DNA of 64,000 nt, taken from Hirsutella rhossiliensis (taxonomy: Eukaryota > Ascomycota > Sordariomycetes > Hypocreales > Ophiocordycipitaceae). Each line of letters starts with the position of its first letter. Position 1 is the first letter of the stretch. The stretch is taken from contig NW_025408671.1 of NCBI RefSeq assembly GCF_020360975.1, positions 4,898,001 through 4,962,000 of the forward strand, in the 5' to 3' direction. This document shows, piece after piece, positions 22,130 through 32,964 of the stretch. The position numbers and the translations under genes were made by a program. The notes under the pieces were generated by a model. That model was not told the DNA's origin. It did no database searches and was given only the letters and a program-made list of their open reading frames with translations.

Positions 22130-23263
22130 GACCCTAACGGACCTGCCTGCCCGACCCGAACCCCCCGCCCCCCGCAAGAGAGGACGCCCACCAGGATCAA
22201 AGAACAAGCCAAAGGATTTGATCATGATGGCCCAAGCCGTAGACCAGAGCTTCTTGACCCAAAAGGAGGAAGATGCACAAGCTCTTTCCCTCAAGCTACG
22301 GTCTGATGGCATAATCACCTCTCCTGGTGACCCCTTCGAAGAATCCGATAACAAAGAGATTACTGACCTCGTTGGCCGCGGTGTATTCCAATTTGAACGA
22401 TACGATCAAATGAGTCATGGAAACTATAGAATCTTTCGCTCTCGAATGGTTCGTGAAGTCAAAGGAATCAACACTAAGCCCTACGAAAAGTCTCGACTTG
22501 TTATTCAAGGACATAACGACTTTGAGAAGACCACCCTCCTGACGCAATCTCCGACAATTCAACGCGTTAGCCAGAGACTCATCCTCGCTATTGCCCCGGA
22601 CTTCTTCAAAACTACGGCATAACCCTCTCCCTCCGTGATATCACTCAGGCATACCCGCAATCCCAGACCAAGCTTTCCGGACCATTCTTACGTATTTGCC
22701 CACGGAACTACAAGGCAAATACCCTAACGGAACAATTATTCGTGTTATTAAGCCCTGTACGGTATCGCAGAAGCCGGAGTCCATTGGTTCCGCACATATC
22801 AGCAGCATCACCTCGAAAAGCTGGATATGTCTACCTCCACCTATGACTCCTGCCTACTGATTTCGAATACTGGCCCTGACACGCTCGGTATTGTTGAATG
22901 CAAACTGATGACACCTCATCCTTGGAACGAACAACTTTTCTACCCGTGAAGAAGAAGAGCTACAAAGGCAGAATTTCGTTCCAAGCCCAAGACTGACATC
23001 ACATACGGAACAACGGTTGACTTTAATGGTGCAAGACTGACGTTGCTGAATAATAACCCCTTAAGAAAGGATCCCTTTACTTCAACAGAAGGGACAAGCA
23101 GCAAAATGACCACCATTGACCCTAAAGCAATTGATCGTCACCAGCGCTACGTTGAGGAACGAGCGCGAGCCTCATACATTGCTTCAATTGCTCAACCGGA
23201 AGCTTCTTTCGATGTTTCAGTCGCCGCCCAAGTACAGACCCTGAGGATAAAGATTACGCAATT
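22130..23263 (+). pseudogene. Copia-2 reverse transcriptase, multiply frameshifted
   Basis: A basic linker (RKRGRPPGSKNK) leads into RT, readable in ITDLVGRGVFQFERYDQ and RSRMVREVKGINTKPYEKSR (22218-22600). The frame then breaks at about 22595 and is followed in other frames by a YPQSQTKL segment, a YGIAEAGVHWF-type segment at about 22760 and the catalytic box at about 22899-22916, reading MQTDDT. The Q-T-D-D form, instead of Y-V-D-D, is what I recall for a group of fungal Copia elements. A shift directly after it separates the box from the following residues. The last part (23043-23267) is one open frame leading to RNase H. RT would copy the element's RNA, but no single frame carries it. Confidence 0.75.
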
Positions 23264-23881
23264 TTGAACAAGCGACTGCAATGGCAAATGGATCACCAAC
23301 TACGTGGCCTCACGTACAAACCAATTGATCTAGCTACTGCAAAGCTGATGGTTTTCACCGATGGTTCTTTCGCAAACAACAAGGACTTATCCTCCCAACT
23401 AGGATTCGTCATTACCCTCGTTAACGAGACAAACCACAAAGAAAAACAGTTCGAGATTAGTGGTAACATCGTACACTGGAGTTCAACAAAGTGCAAACGT
23501 GTTACCCGTAGCGTCCTAGCATCAGAGATCTACGGTATGGCCAACGGATTCGACATAGGCATCTCCCTTGCGATGACTATGAAGATAATTACGGAACGAC
23601 TCAACCTTCCTCCTATCCCTCTCATCGTCTGTACGGATTCGTACTCTCTCTACGAATGCCTAGTCAAGCTCGGTACGACGAAGGAAAAACGATTGATGAT
23701 TGATATCATGGCCCTTCGCCAGTCATACGAGAAGAGAGAGATAACAGATATTCGTTGGATCAACGGCGCAGACAACCCAGCAGATGCAATGACGAAAGCA
23801 TCACCAAACCGAGCCCTGGAACGCTTCATCGATACCAATAGTCTGACAATTCGAGTCGAAGGATACGTACAACGTTCCTAA
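23264..23881 (+). CDS. Copia-2 RNase H domain (intact frame)
   Basis: An open frame of 205 codons, the longest well-preserved domain of Copia-2. It contains the acidic residues of RNase H1-type folds in order: FTDGSFANN, ASEIYGMANG, VCTDSYSLYE and the C-terminal NPADAMTKA typical of Copia polyproteins. It ends with TAA at 23879-23881. In a working element it would be the end of the polyprotein and would digest the RNA strand during cDNA synthesis. The ATG at 23264 is only the first methionine after a frame break near 23240. Translation of this frame alone is not expected. Confidence 0.82.
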   Translation: MNKRLQWQMDHQLRGLTYKPIDLATAKLMVFTDGSFANNKDLSSQLGFVITLVNETNHKEKQFEISGNIVHWSSTKCKRVTRSVLASEIYGMANGFDIGISLAMTMKIITERLNLPPIPLIVCTDSYSLYECLVKLGTTKEKRLMIDIMALRQSYEKREITDIRWINGADNPADAMTKASPNRALERFIDTNSLTIRVEGYVQRS

Positions 23882-24095
23882 CCGCTCCTTATACCTATGA
23901 TCAAATGATTGCTCCTATCAGGAAGACCCTTCACTTCTTCCCAGATATCTACAGCTAAGAACAAGACGTCGGACCCACTTTTGGCAATAATGACACACGC
24001 CCTCACGGCACATTCCTTCACGGCCTTAACGCTACTATCCTTTAGACCTGTTCAAGGTGTTGCTGTGCTTCTCACAGCAAAAGAAGAGTTGCCTG
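23882..24095 (+). other. Copia-2 3' untranslated region with polypurine tract
   Basis: 214 bases between the RNase H stop and the 3' LTR. The purine run gcaaaagaagag at 24078-24089 is the best candidate for the plus-strand primer, although it ends six bases before the LTR. Confidence 0.5.
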
Positions 24096-24297
24096 TGTAG
24101 GAATGTATCTATCTAGTGGTGTGACCAACCATGGTTGGCACGTGACCCGTACGGTCACGTGTGCGGCTGAGGGCAGCGTGCCCCCTTTCTCCACGCTGGC
24201 CTCTGCCTCCTTAGATAGAGAATCAAGACGAATACAACATCACAGGCTAACCCTAGTACCGTCTCATTGCAGCAGCTGCCGCAGGTGCCTACCCACA
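24096..24297 (+). repeat. 3' LTR of Copia-2
   Basis: 202 bp, ending cctacccaca. One extra C relative to 18303-18503, otherwise identical by eye. Target duplication ataac follows at 24298-24302. Confidence 0.93.
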
Positions 24298-24302
24298 ATA
24301 AC

Positions 24303-26226
24303 TATAGATCTAATTAAGGTTAAGACTAGTAATAATCTTAGCTAAGACTAAACCGCGATAGCTATAAAGACGCTACTAAATAAAGTTAAGAGCGTTAATA
24401 GGGTTAATAAGTAATATAAGATAAAGATACTTTAAGGTAAGCTTAGCGCTAAGAGAACTACCGGGCTATAACTTAGCGTTAGAGCTAATAAAAGGTAACG
24501 TAGTAGGCTCTTATATTAGCTTTAAGATAACTATAAGTATAATAATAGTAGCGGACTCTTTAGCCTTAGCCTTAAATAAAGCCTTAAACGTAATAGCCGC
24601 CTTACCTTTACTTTTACCTTTACCCTTCCCTTTATTAAAAAAGGCTAGGGCTAGACTAAGCTTAGTAAGGTTAAAACCGTTACCCTTACTATTATAGTTA
24701 TTACTAGCGATAAGATAGAAATAGTTAGCGAGATCGTTAACTACTATAAAAGTCTTTTAAGTAACTAAGAGTAACTTAGGCCCGACTTAGGCTAAGGTCT
24801 TAATAGTATCGCTAAACTTACTTAGGTACTATTCTAAGGACTTATATATATAGCGGGTATCGTCTATAAAATAAGTAAAAGCTAAAGTAAGTATCTTAAT
24901 ATTTTTAGCGACTATAGCTAGATTAAGAGTAGACTTACTTAACGCGCCCTTACCCTTAGCGGCGGGGGCCTTTTAACTAGCGCGAATATAAGTTTCTAGA
25001 GTAGTATAGTAAAGGCGCTCCTATACTAAGCCCTTAATAAGGGAGGGACTATTGACCTTAGACTAAGCTTAGTAGAAAGTATAATCGGCCTCCTTACCCT
25101 TAAAGGGTAATCTAGAATATAGATTAATATTAAACTTAAACTATACTATAGTAGGGCGGGGTTACTTACTTAGTAATAAGACTAGTTAAAGTTAGCGTAA
25201 GTAATATACGCTTTAGCCTTTATAGCTAGTAAAGTTAGCGAAAAGTACTAAAGGTAAGACTAACCTAAGATAGGACTAAGACTAATACTTATAGGACTAG
25301 TTTTAATAGCTAGCGAAGGACTTATAGGTAAGCTCGCTAATAAGGCGCTTAATATATATAAAATATAGGATAGAGCGCTCCGATCCTACTATAATAGCGA
25401 CTTTCTTATAAGAAGGGGGTTTTAAAGGAGGTAAGCTACTACTACCTAAGTTAGCTTCTTAGTTAGATATAGTAATATAATAGTAAACGAATTAAATATA
25501 GTGCTAAGGAGAACTAAGGATATAGAAACGATATAGGTAAGGAACTAAGGCTTATAAAAGAGATAACGAATAAAGAGGTAGGAGGAGATAGGAACGAAAC
25601 TAAAGAGGGAGGGTAGGTATATATATACGCGAGCTAAGCGCGCGTAATTAGTAACTACGCGATAGATAGTAAATATAGGCCGCCGCGCCCTTAATTAGGA
25701 AGTCGCGTAGCTAGACGGGAACCGATTTTTAATTAACGGAGCCGGCCGACCGAATTTTAATTAGCCGGCCCTACCTAAGAGCGACCTATACTAGCGCCCG
25801 GCCTAGTAACCGGATATTACCTGCTCTACTAACTAATAGACTAATAGGCCGACGCGGCCGCCGCCGCCGCGGCTACGCGGTAGTAACGCGGAAGCTATAG
25901 AGAATAGAAGCGCCTATAAGCTAAGCCCTTAAAGAGAGACTACTACTTATAACCCTAGGCCTAAGCTAGCGAGCCCGGGCCGCGGCTGCTTAGGATAGTA
26001 GCGGCTATAGCCTAAGAAGGCCTATACTAAAATATAAATATATAGGAGAAGCCCGCGGTAGCTAGCGTAAATTTCCTATATACTACTACTATAACCTCGT
26101 TTAAGGTAGACCTATACTAAAAGAAGGGAGGGTTTTCCCTTAGGCACTTTAGTTTTTCCCTCTTATTTAATATTAAAGTTCTAGATACCTTTAGCTAGGT
26201 CCTTAGTATAATCTTAATAATAATAA
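24303..26226 (+). other. 3' part of the LINE (or a further insertion), function unassigned
   Basis: RIP-type DNA that resumes after the Copia-2 target duplication and ends in TAA repeats before the 14-bp LINE duplication at 26227-26240. About 25600-26000 is GC-rich with many CCG/GCG triplets. No LINE domain is recognised on +. On minus there is a long frame at 24330-25470, listed separately. Confidence 0.5.
24330..25470 (-). pseudogene. Unrecognised antisense reading frame in the LINE 3' part
   Basis: Read on minus, most of this stretch stays in one frame interrupted nearly only by TAA/TAG (former Gln). Segments read KKVAIIVGSERSILYFIYIK near the start, VVNDLANYFYLIASNNYNSK in the middle and a Lys/Gly run (FNKGKGKGKSKGKAAITFKA) near 24620. 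A few breaks of frame are needed between about 25150 and 25300. Codon-like periodicity and the Lys-rich tract argue for a former protein, perhaps nucleic-acid-binding, but I do not recognise the family. It could belong to the LINE, to a captured gene, or to another nested element. Confidence 0.4.
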
Positions 26227-26240
26227 TAATATATTAAACT
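26227..26240. repeat. 14-bp target site duplication of the LINE (right)
   Basis: Repeats 12806-12819. Gypsy-1 continues at 26241 exactly where it stopped at 12819. Confidence 0.82.
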
Positions 26241-26649
26241 TTACTTTAAGAGTATAAATTAAATAAAAAGATAATAAAAAAAGACTATAACTAATTATAT
26301 TTTATTTAAAGAAGCTATATAGCGTAGAACTTAATTACCTTATCTATAATAAAGAATTCCTTATAATTATTTAAGCTTTTAAAGAATTTCGATACTATAT
26401 TCTTAAAAGTAAGTATAAAGTTAAGGTTTATATAAATTATAAAAATATCTTATACTTTATAATAATATAATAGTTAAACGGATAATAGATTTAATAGGCT
26501 AAATATTTATTAAAATTCGACTATAAAATAATCTATAGAAAAGAAATAGAAAATAGTTAAGCTAATACCTTTAGTCGATAAAGTAACTATAATATAAGGG
26601 CACTTATAGTAAAAGGATAGCTCTTAGAAATTAACGAAAATAGGAACTA
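26241..26649 (+). pseudogene. Gypsy-1 copy 1 RNase H, RIP-inactivated
   Basis: Matches the minus strand of copy 2 at about 39050-39440. Through RIP stops it reads as the Gypsy RNase H region: a NL-ITL-stop-DKEFL-type segment at about 26325-26360 (family ELNYPIHDKEFLA) and an IDYKN-like segment near 26435 where families have YTDHKNL. It ends at the ttaat target duplication of Copia-1 copy B; integrase follows at 32965. Confidence 0.78.
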
Positions 26650-26654
26650 TTAAT
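26650..26654. repeat. Target site duplication of Copia-1 copy B (left)
   Basis: ttaat, repeated at 32960-32964 on the other side of the element. Confidence 0.85.
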
Positions 26655-27117
26655 TCTCGCGAAGAGAGATATAAGAAGTATATAAAAATATATAAAGGTA
26701 AAATTAAAAGTAAGGGGTCGGATAGGTAGGGCAGAGAGATTTAATTCTTATAGGAGTAGCAATTATAGTAGGGGAGTAATTATTATATTGCCTTAATTCT
26801 CCTTCTTTCCTCTATCTAACGCCCTTCTTTATACCCGTTTAGTATCTTAATTAATAAAGAAGATCCTACTTAAAGAAGCTACTAATATCCTCTCGACTAC
26901 TAAGCTTTTTGCTGGTTTTTCCCCTCTTTTCTAGCCGTTACCGGTATATCCGTCTTATTTTTCGCTACCTTTATAAGAAGCTATCGCTACTTCTACTTCC
27001 CCTTATACCCCTACCCTCCTCTCTATACCTCCTATAAAACCTGTTTTTTAGCTTCCTAGGTCCCTTATACTAAGGAATATCTCTAAGAACTACGAAATCA
27101 GGCCACGCTTCGCGATA
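26655..27117 (-). repeat. 3' LTR of Copia-1 copy B
   Basis: 463 bp. The polypurine tract (minus) is at about 27118-27127, so in element orientation this is the 3' LTR. Confidence 0.9.
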
Positions 27118-27127
27118 TACCCCCTTA

Positions 27128-30100
27128 GCTATAGCCTGCCCTTATAGAAAGGGTAAAGCTAAATACCTAGGCCGGTAAGCGTATAGAGGAGGTCTTAGTC
27201 TATACTTATCCCTTACTCGAGAAATCCGGGTTTTAGCCCGGCTCTTTTAGACCTACTTTAGGAAAAGGGGCCTTGGGAGGAAATTAAGTCTTATAAGAAA
27301 AGGGGGCTTCTAAGGATAAGTCCTTAAAAAGGGGGCCTTTAAGAAGAATAAGTCCTAATTAAGCTAGGGGCCCTCTTCTAGGATAAGTCTTAATTCCTCT
27401 CTTTAGCTATAGACGTCTCCTTCCTCCTACGTGCTATTAGCTCCTCTCGTAGACTCTTAAGGCGGGCTTCTAAGGATAGCTTCTCTCGCATGTCTTCTAG
27501 CCTAATTTACTATAAAAAGATAGCTAGCTTCTACTTTAGTAGGGGCTTCGTAAGACCGTCGGCTTTTATCGATACTATTAGAACCTAACGGACGGAAATA
27601 AGTCCCCTTTAGACCTCTTAGCGTAACTAATGCTAGTAGATATCGATATACCGTAGCTAGGTCGATAGCTTACTATTTTCCTCCGTAAGAATTTATATAG
27701 TCTATATATTATCGCATTCTATAGCTAACGGGGACGGAATTTATAGTCGTAACGATATTAGTAGCTAGCTAAGGAAAATCGCTTCTTTTAACGCTTCTAA
27801 AAGAGCTAGTAGCTCTGCCTCCGTACTAGAAGTTATAACGGTAGCTTACTTCGAAGCTCTCTAAGTAATAGTTCCTCTAAAAAGGGATATAATATACCCT
27901 TATAAGCTCTTTCTATCTAAGGAATTATCCGTAAAGGACGAATCGCTCGAATAAAGGAAGATTTTAGCAGCTAATTTCCTTCCCTGCCCTCCTAAGCGTA
28001 GACTATATAATCTCGTTAAATAGAGATAAAGGATAGCCCTATCTACTACTTCTTAATGCCTAGGGCTAGGATTCTAGTTATGCCTAGCTAGCTAGGAGAC
28101 CGTAAAAGAGATATCCGGTCTAGTAGAAATAGCTAAAAAAAGTAAGGAGCCTACCTTCTATTAATATTAGTGTTTCTCTTACTCTAGCTTAAAAGGACGG
28201 ATTAGGTAAAAGCTCTTTGTCTAATATAAGCGTAGAGGAAGCTTATTAAGGGAATTAAGGAGGAATTTATAAGCGACCTTATCGATATAGGCGTCTTAGG
28301 TAAGCTAGATAGTCCGTTAGGACCTATTCTAAAGGATTTATATCCCTAGGAACTACTTTAGCTCCCTTAGCCTAGTTATCTTATACCTTTATTATAGGCC
28401 TCGTATAGCCTCCCTAGTAGCAGCCTCTTCTTCTTTCGGGTAGGCCTAGATAATATCGTCGACGTAGAAGAAGACCGTGATTTTACCCTTCTATATTATA
28501 TATAGTTCCTAAGGGACTTTCTTAAAGCCTAGGGCTTTAAGGGAACCTATTAAATGCTATTGCTAAAGAAGGGGTGATCTTCGTAGTCTATATAGAGCTT
28601 TCCTAAGCTATAGAACCTTTCTTAGTTATTAGAAACTAAGAGGAAGTCGTATATAGATAACTTCTTCTTCCTTAAGTAGGCAGTTAATAAAGGCGTTAAC
28701 TATATCTATCTAATTAAGTTCGAGGTCGAATTCTGCTACTATAGCTATAAGGGTCCGAAAAGACATCCCTACTAGGGTGGTTGCCTTAGTAGGTAAATCC
28801 CCTTTTTCCTATTAATTCCTATAGATAACTAGCCGGGCTTTGCACTTCTAAAAGAAGCTATGTTTATTAGTCTTATAGATAAAGACCTACTTATAGCTAA
28901 GGACCTATTTTCCTCTTGCCTTTTCCTTAAGGACCTCTTCGAAAGACCCTATCTCCTTATATAAGGCTAGGTAGTCTTTCTAGGCCTAGAAAAACTAGTC
29001 TTTAAAGGGGTGTTTTTCTAGCTACTTTTAGTTTACTAGTAGGTCCGGGAGGTCTCTTTTATATACCTTCCTTGCTAATAGAGGCTTAAAAAGCCAGCCT
29101 ACTATAAACGCTCTATAGGAACCGTCTTTTATTAGCGTTAGGTAGAAGTCGGAAAAACGATCGAAATAAGGGAGAGGTTAGTCTTCTTTAGTATCCGTAT
29201 CGGGCCCTATACCTTCCTTTGCTTCTCGAAGCAAGGATAAAAAGGCAGCTAGGTAATCCTTTAAGAGAGGTGCCTTTCCTACCCCCTTAGGGGTCGAGAC
29301 GGGAAGACTAACTAAAAAAGCTACTTCTAGATCTTCTTCTTACGTAGGAGGAGGAGTAGGTAGGTAGGCGTATTCTAGCTCTACCGCTTTCCTATAGTCT
29401 CCTTCTTCGTCTAGATTATTTAATCTAGTAGCTTCCTCTTCTTCGAAGTTAGCGTTATCCTCGACTACTTTAATGTCGGTTTCTTCTTCTATTTCCTTAT
29501 CTAGGACCTCTTCTTAAGACTATTAGGAAGGGGGGATTTAAATCTTCTAAATTAGCTAACGTTAAGAAAGTAAGAGGGGCTATTAATCCCTCTTTCCGTC
29601 GAAGAAGCTAGATTCGTCGAAAATTATATCCCTAGTCGAAATAACCTTCTATGAAGAGAATCTAGATCCGGAAGATATTTATAGAATTATAACTAACGAG
29701 GTAACTAATAAAGGCTCTAGGATTAAGCTTTCTTTTCTTCTTCCCTTTTAGCTATATATCGGTAGTTATTGCGTATGCCTTATAGCCGTAGGCACGAAGG
29801 TAGGCTAGCGAGGCCCTCTTCTTCGTAAAGAGCTTAAGGGGGGATTTCTAGTCTATTCCTTAGTTTAGTTCCCTAGGGTCCTTAGGGTCCCTAGGGGTCC
29901 GGTTCTAAAGGTAATAGGCGGTCTTAACGACTTCCCTCTAAAGGTCGTAGGGAAGCCTTATAGTAAGTCTTATCGTATAGGCCCTTTCTATTATAGTACC
30001 CCCTAATCTTTCTGCCCCTCCGTTCTAGGCCTAGGTATTCGGTGCTAATAGGAGGGGTAAAATGCCCCTTTTTCGAAGCTAATTTAAGATATCCTTCGTA

Positions 30101-32495
30101 AATAGCTCTCCGTTAGACCGTATCTTCTTTACCTCGTAGCTAAAGTACGATTTTATCTAGTTAATAAAGTCCCGGAGGGCAGACTAGTTATACTTACTTA
30201 GGTAGGTCCGTAAGAAATAGGGGAAAACTATCCCTAAAAAGGCGTCTATAAAAACATTACCTTAACGAAGCTTTCCTAATCCCTAGAGACGTCGGTCTAG
30301 TCGACCTAAATTTCCTTATACGGCTGGTCCGGCCGTAAAGGCGTTCGTCTAGAAATTCGTCTCCTAGTCTTTCCTTAGCCGCAGTGTTCGCATTCGACGG
30401 TCTTTAAGCTACTTATTCGTACGCCCTATTATTGGCCTAGCTTATATAAAGCTAGGGGGCCCGGGTAACCGAGTCGTGCGTGCTAAAGAATGCCGTCTTC
30501 TTAGGCTGCTAGAAGAGGGTCTTTTATAGTAGACCTATTCCTCCTAGTAAGGAAAGCTAACTTCTTAAGTATTTCCTTCTTATAAATAGGTTAGAATTCG
30601 AGAACGAATTAACCGAATTTCTCCTCGATAAGCCTAATAGTCTGATTCTTCTAGACTAGCCTCGTAGGCTTAAACGTCGTATCCTAGAAGATTCCTTCCT
30701 CTTAAAGAAGGCGGAAGGAAATTAAGCTCGTTAAAAATCGAGGGTAAAAAGCTACCCTTTTTTATCGAAGAATTTATATAGATCCGTTAGGTAATTTTAT
30801 CGTGAAATTTACCCTTCTATATCCCTTTATCTATACGGTTAATTCCCCGGCAATAAGGTATTCCCTCTGTGCCTTCTTAAAGGACCGGAATCGTAAGAGT
30901 ATATTATAGATATCGAGGGAAGCACCGGAGTCGAGGATAGCTGATTTTCGTAGGGGATAATCGGAGGGCTCTAACGGTTGGTCTTAGCCTTATTAATTTA
31001 TAGGGAAGACGAAGGCCGGATTTACTATACTAACGATTTTTCCTCGAATTTACGGCTTAAATAAGGGCAGCGGCGTTAGTTACTATTTCTTAGTAACCCG
31101 AATCTCGTCTATCTTCTTCTATAACGAGGGGTCCTCCTTAAGAGACTATTATACTATTTCTTATAGCCTCTTTAAAGGGTTAAATCCTTTAGGTCGGTTT
31201 TCCTCGAAGACCTACTAGTATTATAATAATCGATAGCCTAGGGATTTATAGGCTAGGCAGCCGTTTCGCCTAGTCTTTTATTTCTTCGAGGAATCCTCGT
31301 CCCGATCTAGAAGGTCTACTTAAAAACCCCCCCTTTTTACCCCTTATTATTGATTTTAATAAAGAGGTTCGATTTCGACTAGTTCCCTGATTTTTCGACT
31401 AACGGACTAAAAGGTCTATTAGGGGACTAGTCGGGCCGGTCTAACTAACGGGGCCGGTGCCGGGCCCGGAGCAAGATACGAAGCCGGGGCCGGGACCGGG
31501 GCAGCCGTTAAAGACGGTGTTAAGGCTCTCGAGGGAGGTAGAGCCGGAGGGGCAACAGCCGCAGTAGCAGCAGCGGGAACCGCAGCAATAGGGGCTGCAG
31601 CAGCTATAGGGGCAGTAGGTCGAGCCGTCTAGGTCGAGTGCTAGCCACGAAGGAATAAGACTGCTTGCTATTATACTCCAGTAGCCTCTTCGTTTAGTTC
31701 CCGGCTAGCTTCTCGAAAGATAGTCGAGTAACCGTTACTAATAGGCTTTATTAGCAGAGATATATCCTATAGCTACTAGCCGGAAAGAGCTTCTATAAGG
31801 AAGTATTAGTTAGCTTCCTCGAGGATTTCTTCCTACTTAGCTAGCTATAAAGAAGCTAGTAGGTTCTTAGTAGAAAAGGCTCCTAGGTAGGCTATATAGG
31901 TCTTCCTAATACGGTTAGTTATATAGCCCCTCGAGGGAGCTATCGAGGTCTTAAGCTTTAAAAGCTACTGCCTAGGAGTCTCTTCCTCTTTAAGAGATAT
32001 TAGCTTTATAGCACTAACGGATTCCGTTATCGCCGTGCGTATAGCAGTTAGCAGCTTCGTCTTATAAAGGTATTCCTTTCGGTAACTCTCGTAGTCGCCT
32101 AAGGTAGCAGAAAAAGCTCTCTGCTATATAGAGGTTAGCTCGGAGAAGAGGGATGCTCCCTCTATAAATTCCGTTGCCCTAGGACGAAGAGGGGGCTCGA
32201 GAGGGTCCTACTTATTAGAGAAGACTAAATTATAGATAGTTCTATCTATACGAGCCCGTAGCTCCTTTACCTACTTATCCTAATCTTAGGGCTCTATAAG
32301 AATCGTCCTATAGACCATAGGGACGGTAGAGGAGTCGGTTTTCGTTATTATTACGGAAGAGGGGGGGGCAGAAAAGTTAGGTATAAATCGGCTTTTCTAA
32401 TAAGAAGGGTAAAAGGAAGCTATAAGGGATATAAGAAAGGTGCCTTTTATAGTAGCCGGAAGGTATAGGAATTCTATTCCTCCTAGGCTTATAAC
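27128..32495 (-). pseudogene. Copia-1 copy B polyprotein, RIP-inactivated
   Basis: Same domain order as copy A read on minus: the Ala/Pro-rich Gag repeat at about 31430-31640, integrase C-half at about 29600-30090, RT at about 28400-28900 with the YVDD box near 28460, and RNase H at about 27530-27960. Stops at former Gln/Trp codons interrupt every domain. A 9-bp direct repeat (ggtccttag) near 29876-29893 is an extra local duplication; copy C has a similar one near 62607. Confidence 0.83.
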
Positions 32496-32959
32496 TCTCG
32501 CGAAGAGAGATACGAGAAGTATATAAAAATGCACGAAGGTGAAATTAGAAGTAAGGGGTCGGATAGGCAGGGCAGAGAGATTTAATTCTTATAGGAGCAG
32601 CAATTACGGTAAGGGAGTAATTATTATATTGCCTTAATTCTCCTTCTTTCCTCTATCTAACGCCCTTCTTTATACCCGTCTAGCATCTTAATTAATAAAG
32701 AAGATCCTGCTTAAAGAAGCTACTAATATCCTCTCGACTACCGAGCTTTTTACCGGTTTTTCCCCTCTTTTCTAGCCGTTGCCGGTATATCTATCTTATC
32801 TTTCGCTACCTCTATAGGAAGCTATCGCTACTTCTGCTTCCCCTTATACCCCTACCCTCCTCTCTATACCTCCTATAAAACCTGTTTTTTTAGCTTCCTA
32901 GGTCCCTCGTACTAAGGGATATCTCCGAGAACTACGAAATTAGGCCACGCTTTACGATA
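32496..32959 (-). repeat. 5' LTR of Copia-1 copy B
   Basis: 464 bp, ending (+ sense) in tttacgata, followed by the ttaat duplication. Its internal edge carries the primer site also seen in copies A and C. Confidence 0.9.
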
Positions 32960-32964
32960 TTAAT

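Larger units (their letters stand above)
18303..24297 (+). mobile_element. Copia-2: recent Ty1/Copia element without RIP, internally defective
   Basis: 5,995 bp with LTRs of 201 bp (18303-18503) and 202 bp (24096-24297) that start TG and end CA, plus a 5-bp duplication ataac. The LTRs are identical except for one C in a CC/CCC run. CpA and TpG are normal across the element, in sharp contrast to both flanks, so it arrived after the last RIP of this region or is unique in the genome. Domains occur in Copia order: Gag with knuckle, protease, integrase, RT, RNase H. The coding region is nevertheless broken by roughly a dozen small frame changes, and most of the integrase core is missing. It may have been moved in trans; alternatively some breaks are assembly indels. 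Confidence 0.93.
12820..26226 (+). mobile_element. Tad1/I-like LINE, split by Copia-2
   Basis: Without Copia-2 the element is about 7.4 kb. It starts with an A run (12820-12830), carries ORF1 with a zinc knuckle and ORF2 with apurinic endonuclease and RT, and ends in a TAA repeat (about 26215-26229). A 14-bp target duplication flanks it. It lies inside the RT/RNase H part of Gypsy-1 copy 1. RIP is severe, but CpG-rich codons keep its GC above that of Gypsy-1. The part after ORF2 (17900-18302 plus 24303-26226) is unusually long for a 3' UTR and holds a reading frame on the opposite strand. A second, unrecognised insertion there is not excluded. Confidence 0.75.
26655..32959 (-). mobile_element. 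Copia-1 copy B, inverted relative to copy A, RIP-degenerated
   Basis: 6.3 kb between ttaat duplications, with LTRs of 463 bp (26655-27117) and 464 bp (32496-32959). Both lack a ~12-bp segment (gctaaaagga region) present in copies A and C. The internal region is homologous to copy A over its whole length on the opposite strand. On minus, the YVDD box lies at about 28454-28467 and the primer site at about 32482-32495. RIP is somewhat milder here (ggccacgcttcgcg keeps CA at the LTR edge). It splits Gypsy-1 copy 1 between RNase H and integrase. Confidence 0.92.

Noticed and set aside
18915..22562. Several minus-strand open frames of 60-140 codons inside Copia-2
   Set aside because: They mirror the well-recognised + strand Gag, protease, integrase and RT segments and show no domains. 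RIP has not removed ATG here, so chance frames are expected.
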